Made by a program: the position numbers and the translations under genes | Shown here: positions 1 through 7,896 of the stretch, in pieces | Position numbering within the stretch: the stretch's first letter is position 1 | How the letters are laid out: each line of letters begins with the position of its first letter | From: an uncultured Pseudomonadota bacterium | GTDB lineage: Bacteria > Myxococcota_A > UBA796 > CAJQPC01 | Direction of reading: 5' to 3' | NCBI GenBank assembly: GCA_913060515.1 | Contig: CAJXRZ010000074.1 | Coordinates: forward strand, 1-32,146 | DNA length: 32,146 nucleotides | Notes under the pieces: model-generated | Database searches by the model: none | The model's input: only the letters and a program-made list of their open reading frames with translations | Told to the model about the DNA's origin: nothing

Positions 1-42
1 CTATCCTCTTCGTCGGCAGCGTCAGATGTGTATAAGAGACAG
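1..42 (+). other. Nextera P5-side adapter with i5 index (artefact)
   Basis: Bases 10-42 are the Nextera Read 1 transposase adapter, ending in the 19-base Tn5 mosaic end (24-42). Bases 2-9 (TATCCTCT) equal the i5 index S503/N503, and base 1 fits the last base of the P5 oligo. This is library sequence, not genome. Genomic sequence starts at about 43. Confidence 0.98.
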
Positions 43-230
43 CATCCGGTGCGGAGGGTCCCCATTTTGTTGATCTTTTCTTGAACTGCGGAGCCACCCG
101 CGCTCGACCACGGTCCCCGCCGAGGAGCCTCCCCTCTCCTCAATCTGGTGTCCTTCCAGAACCGCTCACTGGCCAGCGGGTGTCCCAGCTTTCGCAGAAG
201 CTCCGGCGGGCACGATTCAGCACGACGGAC

Positions 231-259
231 AGGGTGAGCGAGTCCCCCTCGCTCACCCT
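231..259. terminator. Strong hairpin upstream of the first gene, terminator-like
   Basis: A perfect 12-base inverted repeat (AGGGTGAGCGAG at 231-242, its complement at 248-259) encloses a 5-base loop. Neither side is followed by a T-run. It could be a terminator of a gene lost off the left end, or an mRNA structure 27 bases before the start at 287. Bases 43-230 show no gene I can support. Confidence 0.45.
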
Positions 260-286
260 CTCCGTGCCTGTGCTTAGCTTGCACTT

Positions 287-1792
287 ATGCAGCGCACCCA
301 CGGCTTGATTTTGACTTCGACCCTGCTCTTAGGAGCGGTCGGGCTCACACTGTCCTCGCCGGCGAGACGCGCGCGCCTGCCCTGGATGCCGGAACAGGTT
401 CAAAGGCTGCTGGAGCAAACGCCATGCGCACAGGCTCCCCAGCTCTCCGACGCCCAACTCATCGCGGCGCTGCGCTCCGGCCTCGTGGATCCTTGCGGCC
501 GAATTGACGCCGCCATCCCGACGCACCCCGCAGCGGAACGCTGGCTTCAGACAGAGGTCTTGGGTGAGCTCTCAGGTCCCGAGAGTCTGCGCCTTCGAGC
601 CGCCCAGAGCTTGGTGCGGATGGAGCGCCCAGACTCTGCCGCGGCCGAGCTGAGGACGGGCCACCTGGGGCCAGAGGCGCGGCAGGCCCTTCTGCGTACC
701 CTGAACCCTCAGCTTGAGGGCCTGGACCTGCCCTTTGACGCCACCGGTGCCAGCGCCGCTCAGCGCTTTTCACGGGGGGATTGGGCCGTGCGAGAGGAGC
801 TGGCGGATGCCTTGTACGCAGAGCTCCGCTGGCCCACCCTGGTGGACCCGGAGCACGCCCCGGAGCAGGCGGCGCTCCCTCAAGTGCTGGTGGAAGGCAC
901 CCTCGAAGGCTTGGGGTGGAGCAGCGCGCTGCTGGCCGAGGCCTTGAAGGATTTGGAGCTGGGCCATCCTATTCAGCAGCTCGAGGGCCACACCCTCCGC
1001 CTGCTCCAGCAAGGTGGCAGCGACTGCAGCCAGGCGGATCCGGCCTGCCTGACTCTGCTGCTGAACGAGCTCGATGGCCACGCAGGCGCCCCGCAAGCCC
1101 CCCTTGCGCCCCTTCTCGGCGTCGCCCCCGAGGACTTGGCCCTCTTTCACCGGGCGGCCCAGAGCGTTCTCGAGTCTCCCAACCCAGAGGGGCGGCTCCT
1201 GGGTCTGGTGGCCCATCCCGCTCATAGCTACGGGTCCTCGGCATGGCAGGCCGGTCAACGCGGCGAGCCAGGCCTGGTCTTGCGCTACGGCGGTGGCTCT
1301 CCTGCGGCCTCGGCCAGCGCGGCCTTGGCACTGGGCCTTGCAGCCGATGTTCCGGTGCAGATCTACGGCGCCAACAGCGACACCCTGATCATCGAGGTGG
1401 GATCACGGCGCGCCAGAGTGGGCCCCTGTGGCCCGGGCACCGCCCTGGACGGCGGCGATCTGCCGCAGCTCTCCCCAGACGAGGTCAGAGAGTGGGCCTT
1501 GCGAGAGCGGGTGGCCGGCTTGGCTGCAGCCGGAGACTTCGAGGGCGCCGTGCTGGCCTCGGTAGCGGAGACAGGAGAAGTCATGACGCCGCAGTGGAGG
1601 GCTCTGCGCGGGGGACTCTTGGCCTGTCAGGGGATCCGCCTCCCAGGACTGCAAGACCCTGGGCTCGCTACCGACTGGGCCCTGGCCTGCGGTCAAGCTC
1701 CCTTGCCTGGAAATGCCCAGCAGGACACCCTCTCCACAGACATGGCGCAGGCCTGCAAGGGCAGCCTGTGGGTGAATCCGCTGGCTCCCTGA
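287..1792 (+). CDS. Exported hypothetical protein, 501 aa
   Basis: I do not recognise the family. The N-terminus (MQRTHGLILTSTLLLGAVGL) looks like a signal peptide or membrane anchor, so the bulk is probably periplasmic. Residues about 90-140 are rich in Leu/Ala helices with a HEAT/TPR-like look. The C-terminal half contains Gly/Ala-rich stretches, a possible beta segment around 360-385 and several Cys residues spread over the chain, which could form disulphides. No catalytic motif is visible. It starts at ATG 287 with only a weak ribosome-binding site. It lies 79 bases upstream of the antiporter operon on the same strand and may or may not be cotranscribed with it. Codon use and GC content match the neighbours. 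Being a gene is likely; function is unknown. Confidence 0.75.
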   Translation: MQRTHGLILTSTLLLGAVGLTLSSPARRARLPWMPEQVQRLLEQTPCAQAPQLSDAQLIAALRSGLVDPCGRIDAAIPTHPAAERWLQTEVLGELSGPESLRLRAAQSLVRMERPDSAAAELRTGHLGPEARQALLRTLNPQLEGLDLPFDATGASAAQRFSRGDWAVREELADALYAELRWPTLVDPEHAPEQAALPQVLVEGTLEGLGWSSALLAEALKDLELGHPIQQLEGHTLRLLQQGGSDCSQADPACLTLLLNELDGHAGAPQAPLAPLLGVAPEDLALFHRAAQSVLESPNPEGRLLGLVAHPAHSYGSSAWQAGQRGEPGLVLRYGGGSPAASASAALALGLAADVPVQIYGANSDTLIIEVGSRRARVGPCGPGTALDGGDLPQLSPDEVREWALRERVAGLAAAGDFEGAVLASVAETGEVMTPQWRALRGGLLACQGIRLPGLQDPGLATDWALACGQAPLPGNAQQDTLSTDMAQACKGSLWVNPLAP

Positions 1793-1871
1793 GGGTCAAG
1801 GGCCTGCCAAGGACGACTGGGCGAACTCTGCGCATGCTTTAATCGCCCCTCATTCTGTAGAGGGCCCAGCC

Positions 1872-2336
1872 TTGCCGCGCGCGCTTGTCGTTTTTGCCGT
1901 ACTGCTCAGCACTTGGTTGCTGTGGTCCGGTGTCTACGAGCCCCTGACCATCGGTCTCGGTGTGGCCAGCTGCGCCTTCGTTGCCTGGTTCACGACGCGC
2001 TTGGAGCCAGGACCACAGCCCAAGACAGACATGGGCTTCTGGTTCCGTCTGCTGCTCTACGTTCCCTGGCTGCTCAAAGAGATCGTCATCGCGAACCTTC
2101 AGGTGGCGCGGGTGATCTGCTCTCCGAGCATGCCCATCAGCCCGCAGATGCTGCGTGTGCCATGTGGCCCCAAGACCCCACTGGGTCAGACCCTCTACGC
2201 AAACAGCATCACCCTGACCCCGGGCACCATCACCCTGGACCTCCGCGACGACACGGTGTTGGTCCACGCGCTCAGCAAGGGCAGCTCACAGGGTGAAATG
2301 GATCGCCGCTGCCGCCACGTCGAGGGCCAGTCCTGA
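1872..2336 (+). CDS. mrpE: Na+(cation)/H+ antiporter subunit MrpE/MnhE
   Basis: A 154-residue membrane protein of the MrpE/MnhE family, a small accessory subunit needed for assembly and activity of Mrp-type multisubunit cation/proton antiporters in the inner membrane. Hydrophobic segments occupy about residues 5-45 and 55-75. The family hallmark follows: a segment like FRLLLYVPWLLKEIVIANLQ, then a soluble C-terminal domain with the conserved run NSITLTPGTITLDL near 110-125. The start is TTG at 1872, preceded by AGAGGG about 7 bases upstream. It is the first gene of a ten-gene block in which every gene overlaps the next; its stop shares bases with the mrpF ATG (TGATG). The family call is firm; which cation is exchanged cannot be read from the sequence. 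Confidence 0.93.
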   Translation: MPRALVVFAVLLSTWLLWSGVYEPLTIGLGVASCAFVAWFTTRLEPGPQPKTDMGFWFRLLLYVPWLLKEIVIANLQVARVICSPSMPISPQMLRVPCGPKTPLGQTLYANSITLTPGTITLDLRDDTVLVHALSKGSSQGEMDRRCRHVEGQS

Positions 2337-2620
2337 TGTTCTGGGCAGCCATGATCGGGGTCATCGTGACGATGGTGCTGGCCATGATCCGCGCGATTCT
2401 TGGCCCAACGGTCTTTGACCGCATCCTGGCCTTGAACATGTTCGGTACCAAAACGGTGCTGCTCATCGCAGTGGTCGGCTTCTTGGTCGGTCGACCGGAC
2501 TTCTTGGACCTGGCGCTCATCTACGCACTGATGAACTTCATTGGCACCATCGCCATCCTCAAGTACGCCCGTTTCGGCTCCCTAGGCAGCGACGCGAAGC
2601 GTCCTCGGAGCCAGCTGTGA
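2336..2620 (+). CDS. mrpF: Cation/H+ antiporter subunit MrpF/MnhF
   Basis: A 94-residue protein with three predicted membrane helices (about 1-20, 35-52 and 58-77), the expected size and topology of MrpF. The family signature is visible: a Gly-Pro-Thr-x-x-Asp-Arg motif after helix 1 (LGPTVFDRILALN), and Asp58 and Ala-rich packing in helix 3. MrpF is a small core subunit next to MrpG and MrpE in Mrp complexes. The ATG overlaps the mrpE stop and its own stop overlaps the GTG of mrpG, so translation is probably coupled. Confidence 0.93.
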   Translation: MFWAAMIGVIVTMVLAMIRAILGPTVFDRILALNMFGTKTVLLIAVVGFLVGRPDFLDLALIYALMNFIGTIAILKYARFGSLGSDAKRPRSQL

Positions 2621-2973
2621 TCGTCCTGGACATCATCAGTTGGGTGCTCTTGGTGAGCGGCGGCCTGTTCTGCATCATCGGTGGCATAGGCATCATCCGC
2701 CTTCCGGACTTCTACACCCGCACCCACGGCGCCTCCATCACGGACACCCTTGGAGCTGGTCTGATGCTGGCTGGCTTGGGTGTGCAGACCCTGCCGCACT
2801 TCATGGACGGTGACTGGCTGATCTTGGTCAAGCTGATGGCCATCGCGGCTTTCTTGCTCATCACCAGCCCCACGAGCGGGCACGCTCTGGTCAAGGCCGC
2901 CTACGCGCGGGGCGTCCGCTGGAACCAAGGCGATGTCCCGCTGCTGAACAAGAAGAAGGAGGGCGAAGAATGA
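2617..2973 (+). CDS. mrpG: Cation/H+ antiporter subunit MrpG/MnhG
   Basis: A 118-residue protein of the MrpG/MnhG (PhaG) family with three helices. Characteristic features are the Gly-rich first helix, the loop motif RLPDFYTRTHGAS (about 28-40, matching the family's conserved LPD-Y-R-HA), and a third helix near 70-90 ending in SPTSGHALVKAAY. The start is GTG at 2617 in a GTGA overlap with the mrpF stop. The C-terminus is charged (Lys/Glu-rich) and presumably cytoplasmic. It forms part of the membrane scaffold of the antiporter; no catalytic residue is assigned. Confidence 0.93.
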   Translation: MIVLDIISWVLLVSGGLFCIIGGIGIIRLPDFYTRTHGASITDTLGAGLMLAGLGVQTLPHFMDGDWLILVKLMAIAAFLLITSPTSGHALVKAAYARGVRWNQGDVPLLNKKKEGEE

Positions 2974-3536
2974 CAGTAGAACCTCTTCTCTTCGGCTTCC
3001 TGATCGTCATGGCAGTGGTCATCATCCGCATGCGCAGCTTGCTCGCAGCCGCGATGCTTTCAGGGATCTTCTCCCTGATTAGTGCGGGGCTCTTCGTGCT
3101 GATGGACGCCGTCGATGTGGCCTTTACTGAGGCCGCCGTGGGTGCAGGCATCTCCACAGTGCTGTTCTTGGGCACCCTTGCCTTGACCCCAACGCAAGAG
3201 AAGCAAGGCAAGTTCAAGGTCCTGCCGCTGCTGGCCGTCATCATCACCGGCCTGGTGCTCCTCTGGGGCATCGCCGACATGCCCTACTACGGCGACCCAG
3301 CCGCGCCGGTACACGTCTACTTGGCCCCCGACTACATCCAGGGCACCGCTGAGCACTTCCACATCCCCAACATCGTGACCGCCGTGCTCGGCAGCTACCG
3401 TGGCTACGACACCTTTGGCGAGACCACCGTGGTGTTCACCGCCGCCACGGGCGTGCTCCTGCTGCTGGCCTACCGCCGCCAGGACCAGGACCAGCTCGTC
3501 CCCGAAGTCCCCGAGCCGGACGAGGGCGAAGAATGA
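2970..3536 (+). CDS. MrpA C-terminal-like (MbhD/MbhE, DUF4040) antiporter subunit
   Basis: A 188-residue membrane protein that corresponds to the C-terminal part of MrpA, here as a stand-alone gene. The N-terminal half (about 1-95) has three helices, with acidic residues in the middle one (VAFTEAAVGAGISTVLF), like MbhD/DUF4040. The C-terminal part (about 130-170) carries the segment NIVTAVLGSYRGYDTFGE, the MbhE signature found at the end of MrpA. The Glu and Asp residues in these helices are thought to sit on the ion path in Mrp and Mbh complexes. Start and stop are in ATGA overlaps with neighbours. It indicates that MrpA is split in this organism. It may be annotated elsewhere as an MnhB-like or hydrogenase-4-like subunit. 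Confidence 0.85.
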   Translation: MTVEPLLFGFLIVMAVVIIRMRSLLAAAMLSGIFSLISAGLFVLMDAVDVAFTEAAVGAGISTVLFLGTLALTPTQEKQGKFKVLPLLAVIITGLVLLWGIADMPYYGDPAAPVHVYLAPDYIQGTAEHFHIPNIVTAVLGSYRGYDTFGETTVVFTAATGVLLLLAYRRQDQDQLVPEVPEPDEGEE

Positions 3537-3988
3537 GCGGGCCCAACCCCATGCGCATGCGCGAGATGGTGGTGGTGCGGGAGATCTCCCGGCTGCTCAT
3601 CCCATTCATCCTGCTCTTCGCCCTCTACGTCCAGTTCCACGGGGACTTTGGACCAGGCGGCGGCTTTCAGGCGGGGGTGATCTTCGCGGCCGGCTTGGTG
3701 CTCTACGGTCTGGTCTACGGCCTTGATGCGCTCCAACGGGCCGTTCCTCCGCGCCTCATCGAGGTCCTCGCTGCAGGCGGCGTCCTGATCTACGGCGGGG
3801 TGGGCGTGGCGAGCATGGTGATGGGAGGGCAGTTCTTGGAGTACAAGATCTTCGATCCCCACCACGGCGAACACTACGGCTTGCTGCTCATCGAGGCCGG
3901 GGTCGGCATCACCGTGACCGCGGCGATGACCGCCATCTTCTACGCCTTCGCCGGCCGGGACCGCGCCCGCGACGAGGAGGCCCGATGA
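3533..3988 (+). CDS. mrpB: Cation/H+ antiporter subunit MrpB/MnhB
   Basis: A 151-residue MnhB-domain protein with four predicted helices. The family signature LYVQFHGDFGPGGGFQAGVIFA lies at about 29-50; MrpB proteins share the H-G-x-x-x-PGGGFQ-G core. After it come a helix with Tyr/Gly, an amphipathic stretch and a final helix near 120-142, then a basic/acidic tail. MrpB lies between the A-type and C/D subunits in the complex. It overlaps both neighbours by four bases (ATGA), which is consistent with fixed stoichiometric translation. Confidence 0.93.
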   Translation: MSGPNPMRMREMVVVREISRLLIPFILLFALYVQFHGDFGPGGGFQAGVIFAAGLVLYGLVYGLDALQRAVPPRLIEVLAAGGVLIYGGVGVASMVMGGQFLEYKIFDPHHGEHYGLLLIEAGVGITVTAAMTAIFYAFAGRDRARDEEAR

Positions 3989-4368
3989 ACGCCGTCGCAG
4001 GGCTTTGGGTCTACGCCGTTGTCATCGTGCTGATGATGATTGGCCTGTACACCGTGATCTCCAGGGACAACCTGGTGAAGAAGATCATGGGCCTGAACAT
4101 CTTTCAGGTCTCCGTGATCATGTTCTACGTCGCCTTGGGGAAGGTCGACGGCGGCACCGCGCCCATCTTCAAGGCCACGCACGGAGAGCACCTCGACACC
4201 GAGGTGGTGTTCTCCAACCCCTTGCCCCACGTGCTGATGCTCACCGCCATCGTCGTGGGAATCGCCACCACCGCCTTGGGCTTGGCCTTGGTGGTTCGCA
4301 TCCAGGAAGCCTACGGCACCGTCGAAGAAGACGAGCTCGTTCGCATCGACCAGGAGGGCGGCGCTTGA
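3985..4368 (+). CDS. mrpC: Cation/H+ antiporter subunit MrpC/MnhC (NuoK-like)
   Basis: A 127-residue homologue of complex I subunit NuoK. Three helices are visible (about 5-22, 30-52, 75-105). The motif KKIMGLNIFQVSVIMFYVALG corresponds to the conserved MrpC/NuoK second helix, and the NPLPHVLMLTAIVVGIATTALGLAL segment to the third. A loop of about 20 residues (KVDGGTAPIFKATHGEHLDTE) separates helices 2 and 3, normal for MrpC. The stop TGA at 4366-4368 overlaps the TTG start of mrpD. Confidence 0.94.
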   Translation: MNAVAGLWVYAVVIVLMMIGLYTVISRDNLVKKIMGLNIFQVSVIMFYVALGKVDGGTAPIFKATHGEHLDTEVVFSNPLPHVLMLTAIVVGIATTALGLALVVRIQEAYGTVEEDELVRIDQEGGA

Positions 4369-5840
4369 ACGCCCACTTGCCCGCAATCCAAGTGGTGTTG
4401 CCTCTGCTGGCAGCGCCGGTCTGCGTCTTGCTCCAGAACCGCAAGGTCGTGGGTGTCTGGGCGACTCTGGTCGCTTGGGCCAGCTTTGCCATCGCCATTA
4501 CCATGCTCGTCCACACCATGGAGCACGGGACCATCTCCTACGCCCTGGGCGGCTGGGAGTCCCCCCTGGGGATCGAGCTCCGGGTTGATGTCGCCAACGC
4601 CTTCCTGGCCACCATCGTGACCGGCATCGCGAGTATGGTCCTGCCCTATGGACCGGGTTCAGCGACCCTCGCCATCCCCGAGGACAAGCAGTACCTCTTC
4701 TACACGGCCTTTCTGCTCTGCATGACGGGCTTGCTGGGCATGTCGGTGACCGGAGACGCCTTCAACGTCTTCGTCTTCGTGGAGATCACCTCCCTGTCCT
4801 CGTACACGCTCATCGCACTGGGCAAGGGCAGGCGGGCACTCACTGCGGCCTTCTCCTACCTGGTGATGGGCACCATCGGCGGCACCTTCATCCTGCTGGC
4901 CATCGGCCTCTGCTACCAGATGACCGGCACCCTAAACATGGCGGACATGGCCCTACGCCTGCAGCCCGTGATGGGAACACGCACGGTCTTGGTGGCCTTT
5001 GGCTTCTTCGTCGTGGGCGCCTCCATCAAGCTGGCGGTCTTCCCACTGCACCAGTGGATGCCCAACGCCTACACCCACGCCCCCTCCGTGGTCAGCGCCT
5101 TCCTGAGCGCCACGGCGACCAAGGTCTCCTACTTCGTGCTCGTCCGGGTGGTCTTCACCATCTTCGGCGCCGCCTACGTCTTCGGCACCGTGCACTTTGA
5201 GTGGCTGCTGATGCCCTTGAGCATCGCGGCCATGTTCGTGGGCTCCATCGCGGCGATGTACCAGACCCACATCAAGCGCCTGCTGGCCTACAGCTCCATG
5301 GCCCAGATTGGGTACATGACCCTGGGCCTGTCCATGAACAGCGTCGAGGGTCTGACCGGCGGCTTGGTACACCTCTTCAACCACGGCTTGATGAAGGGCG
5401 GACTCTTCTTAGTCGTGGCCAACATCACCTTCCGGCTGAACTCGTCCAAGATCGAGGACATGGCGGGCCTGGCCCGCAAAATGCCCTGGACCAGCCTTGC
5501 CTTTGCCATCGGAGGGCTTTCCCTGATTGGCGTGCCCGGCACCGCTGGCTTCATCTCCAAGTGGTACCTGGTCCAAGGCGCCCTGGTGAAGGGACAAGTC
5601 TGGCTGGCCCTGCTCATTCTCATGAGCAGCCTGCTCGCCGTCGGCTACGTCTGGAAGGTCATCGAGGTCATGCTCCTCAAGCCGCCCACCGACCGGGTCG
5701 AGAACACCAAGCCCGCCCCCCTGAGCATGATCTGGCCCGTCTGGGTGATGATCGGCTCCACCGTGGTCTTCGGACTCTGGACCACCTGGACCGGAACGGT
5801 CGCTGAAGTGGCCGCAGAGACGCTGATGGGGCTGCGATGA
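4365..5840 (+). CDS. mrpD: Cation/H+ antiporter subunit MrpD (NuoN/NuoM-like)
   Basis: A 491-residue proton-translocating antiporter-like subunit with about 14 predicted helices. Key residues are present: Glu140 in FVEITSLSSY, Lys222 in SIKLAVFPLHQWMPNAYTHA, and a later Lys in the KRLLAYSSMAQIGY helix; these form the ion path in this family. GVPGTAGFISKWYL lies near the expected broken helix. I chose TTG 4365 because AGGAGGG (4352-4358) sits 7 bases upstream and the codon overlaps the mrpC stop. The same frame is open upstream to about 4005, but that extension only reads mrpC in a wrong frame and encodes Arg/His-rich nonsense. The downstream gene overlaps by ATGA. Confidence 0.93.
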   Translation: MNAHLPAIQVVLPLLAAPVCVLLQNRKVVGVWATLVAWASFAIAITMLVHTMEHGTISYALGGWESPLGIELRVDVANAFLATIVTGIASMVLPYGPGSATLAIPEDKQYLFYTAFLLCMTGLLGMSVTGDAFNVFVFVEITSLSSYTLIALGKGRRALTAAFSYLVMGTIGGTFILLAIGLCYQMTGTLNMADMALRLQPVMGTRTVLVAFGFFVVGASIKLAVFPLHQWMPNAYTHAPSVVSAFLSATATKVSYFVLVRVVFTIFGAAYVFGTVHFEWLLMPLSIAAMFVGSIAAMYQTHIKRLLAYSSMAQIGYMTLGLSMNSVEGLTGGLVHLFNHGLMKGGLFLVVANITFRLNSSKIEDMAGLARKMPWTSLAFAIGGLSLIGVPGTAGFISKWYLVQGALVKGQVWLALLILMSSLLAVGYVWKVIEVMLLKPPTDRVENTKPAPLSMIWPVWVMIGSTVVFGLWTTWTGTVAEVAAETLMGLR

Positions 5841-7402
5841 CCGCCACCCTGATGATGGCTGCCTTCTTCATCCCCATCGGGGTGGTCCCCTTGATGTGGG
5901 CCGCACGCAAGGTGCCCGACCTGCGCGATGGGTTGATGGTGGTTGCTGGGCTGCTGACCTTCGCGTGCGTGGTCGGCATGGTCCCAGCCGTCGCAGCCGG
6001 AGCAAGACCCGAGGTCGTGTTCTTCCATGTCTTCGACGGCGTTCCTCTGGCCTTTAAGTTGGAGCCCTTGGGCCTGGTCTATGCCTTGGTGGCCTCGGGC
6101 CTCTGGGTCCCCACCAGCCTCTACGCCTTTGGCTACATGCGAGGCCACGGAGAGACGAACCAGACCCGCTTCTTCATCTGCTTCGCCCTGGCCATCTTCG
6201 CGGCCCTGGGCATCGCGATGTCGGCCAACCTCTTCACGCTCTTCACCTTCTACGAAGTGCTCACCTTCTCGACCTACCCCTTGGTCACCCACGCCGGGAA
6301 TGAAGACGCCAAGCGAGCGGGACGCATCTACCTGGGCATCTTGGTCACCACATCGGTCACCATGCTGCTGCTGGCTGTGATGTGGACCTTTGTCATCGCT
6401 GGGACCCTGGACTTCACTGTCGGCGGCATCCTGGCCGGCAAGGTGGACGGCCCGGTCATCCCCATCCTGCTGGGCCTGTTCGCCTTTGGCGCCGGCAAGG
6501 CAGCGCTGATGCCCTTCCACCGCTGGCTTCCCAACGCGATGGTCGCGCCCACTCCGGTGTCTGCGCTCCTGCACGCTGTGGCCGTGGTCAAGGCCGGCGT
6601 GTTTACCATCCTGAAGGTGGTCATCTACATCTTTGGGCTGGACCTGCTCTACACCACAGGGGGCTCCGACATCCTCAAGTGGGTGGCCGCAGGCACCATC
6701 CTGATCTCCTCGATCGTCGCCTTGCGCCTGGACAACTTCAAGGCACGCCTGGCCTACTCCACCATCTCCCAGCTCGCCTACATCGTGCTGGGGGCCATGC
6801 TGGTGACACCAGATGCCGTGGTCGGCGCCAGCATGCACATCGCCATGCACGCCATGGGCAAGATCACGCTCTTCTTCGTGGCCGGTGCCTGCTTGGTCAG
6901 CGTACACAAGTCCAAGGTCAGCGAGCTCAACGGGCTGGGCCGCAAGATGCCGGTGATGTTCGGCGCCTTCACCGTAGCCGCCTTCTCCATCATCGGCTTG
7001 CCCCCTGGGGGAGGCTCCTGGAGCAAGTGGTTCATGGCCCTTGGCTCGACCACCCAGCCCAGCGACTACCCCTTCGTCTTTGTCTACATGCTCAGCTCTT
7101 TGCTGGCCATCGGCTACCTGATGCCCATCGTCGCCCGAGCCTTCTTCTTGCCGGAGAAGGTGGACCACGGCCACGACGCCCATCATGACGCGCACCACGA
7201 TGAGGGACACCACGCGGAAGTAGAGCCCTCCATCGAGGACCCAAGCCTGGTGCCCATCCTGCCAATTGGCGAGAGCATCCGGGAGACCCACCTGCTGATG
7301 TTGGGCCCGATCGTGCTCACCGCCGCCGGCTGCGTCGCGCTCTTCCTGCTGGCGCCTCAGCTCGAGGCCTTCTTGCGCCCCATCGTCGGAGGTGCCCCAT
7401 GA
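5837..7402 (+). CDS. Second antiporter-like subunit (complex I subunit 5/MrpA-D family)
   Basis: A 521-residue multi-helix protein of the NuoL/M/N-MrpA/D superfamily, distinct from mrpD. Glu140 (TFYEVLTFSTYP) and Lys221 (GKAALMPFHRWLPNAM) occupy the positions of the conserved ion-path pair, and a second Lys lies in FKARLAYSTISQLAY. The usual GFISKWY motif is replaced by GGGSWSKWF, a variant of this branch. Between the last two helices, at about 443-463, a cytoplasmic or periplasmic loop is packed with His and Asp (for example HDAHHDAHHDEGHH), which could bind metal ions or buffer protons. It overlaps mrpD and the next gene by ATGA. It may stand in for the antiporter half of MrpA, which is otherwise missing from this operon. 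Confidence 0.88.
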   Translation: MTATLMMAAFFIPIGVVPLMWAARKVPDLRDGLMVVAGLLTFACVVGMVPAVAAGARPEVVFFHVFDGVPLAFKLEPLGLVYALVASGLWVPTSLYAFGYMRGHGETNQTRFFICFALAIFAALGIAMSANLFTLFTFYEVLTFSTYPLVTHAGNEDAKRAGRIYLGILVTTSVTMLLLAVMWTFVIAGTLDFTVGGILAGKVDGPVIPILLGLFAFGAGKAALMPFHRWLPNAMVAPTPVSALLHAVAVVKAGVFTILKVVIYIFGLDLLYTTGGSDILKWVAAGTILISSIVALRLDNFKARLAYSTISQLAYIVLGAMLVTPDAVVGASMHIAMHAMGKITLFFVAGACLVSVHKSKVSELNGLGRKMPVMFGAFTVAAFSIIGLPPGGGSWSKWFMALGSTTQPSDYPFVFVYMLSSLLAIGYLMPIVARAFFLPEKVDHGHDAHHDAHHDEGHHAEVEPSIEDPSLVPILPIGESIRETHLLMLGPIVLTAAGCVALFLLAPQLEAFLRPIVGGAP

Positions 7403-7896
7403 GCGAGCACGAGCACGGGCCACCGAGCGTCAGCGCGGGCGGCGTCAAGCGCGTCCTGTGGGTGCTCTACGCCGTGGTGGCGATCTTCATCGCCATCGAC
7501 GTCGTCTGGTTCGGCCCAGACTGGGTCTCCAACTTGGGCCAAGAGACGCACCACGAAGAGCCAGGCCACGAGGAAGCAGCGCACTCAGAGCCGGAGGACC
7601 AAGGTGGCCCGGAGGAGTTCTGGCCGGATGAGAAGGTCGCCCACGAAGGCGATGAGGCTCACCCCGTCGGCCACATGGCCAACCCAAACACCGAAGAGCA
7701 CGGCTTCGGTGGTCACAAGCACGGCCACTACGCCTTCGAGAAGCTGCCCATCTTCCACGCGCTCTACGGCTTCGCCGGCTGCGTGTTGTTGGTCCTCGCT
7801 GCGCGGGTCCTGCGAATGGTGGTCATGAGGGACGAGGACTACTACGGCGACGACGCGCCGCTGGACGAAGCGCAGACGGAGGAAGGCCATGCTTGA
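7399..7896 (+). CDS. Small His/Glu-rich two-helix membrane protein of the antiporter operon
   Basis: A 165-residue protein with two predicted helices, about 17-37 and 115-142. Between them is a hydrophilic loop of roughly 75 residues crowded with Glu, Asp and His (stretches such as HHEEPGHEEAAHSEPEDQ and HGFGGHKHGHY). The C-terminal part reads LYGFAGCVLLVLAARVLRMVVMR, followed by an acidic DEDYYGDD segment. I do not know a named family; I recall similar short proteins beside D-type antiporter subunits in proteobacteria, but cannot verify this. It overlaps the gene before by 4 bases and the gene after by 8, so it is almost certainly a dedicated subunit or assembly factor of this complex. The His-rich loop matches the His-rich loop of the preceding subunit, suggesting a shared metal- or proton-handling feature (inference). 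Confidence 0.8.
   Translation: MSEHEHGPPSVSAGGVKRVLWVLYAVVAIFIAIDVVWFGPDWVSNLGQETHHEEPGHEEAAHSEPEDQGGPEEFWPDEKVAHEGDEAHPVGHMANPNTEEHGFGGHKHGHYAFEKLPIFHALYGFAGCVLLVLAARVLRMVVMRDEDYYGDDAPLDEAQTEEGHA

Noticed and set aside
1320-1430. Possible transglutaminase-like core in the exported hypothetical protein
   Set aside because: The Gly/Ala-rich helix lacks the catalytic Cys and no His/Asp follow at suitable spacing; too weak to name.
4005-4364. N-terminal extension of the mrpD frame
   Set aside because: It only reads mrpC in another frame; the ribosome-binding site and stop overlap put the start at TTG 4365.
5645-7423. 592-residue - strand frame opposite the second antiporter subunit
   Set aside because: Gly/Asp/His/Gln-rich mirror of membrane-protein codons in high-GC DNA; no domain is recognisable.
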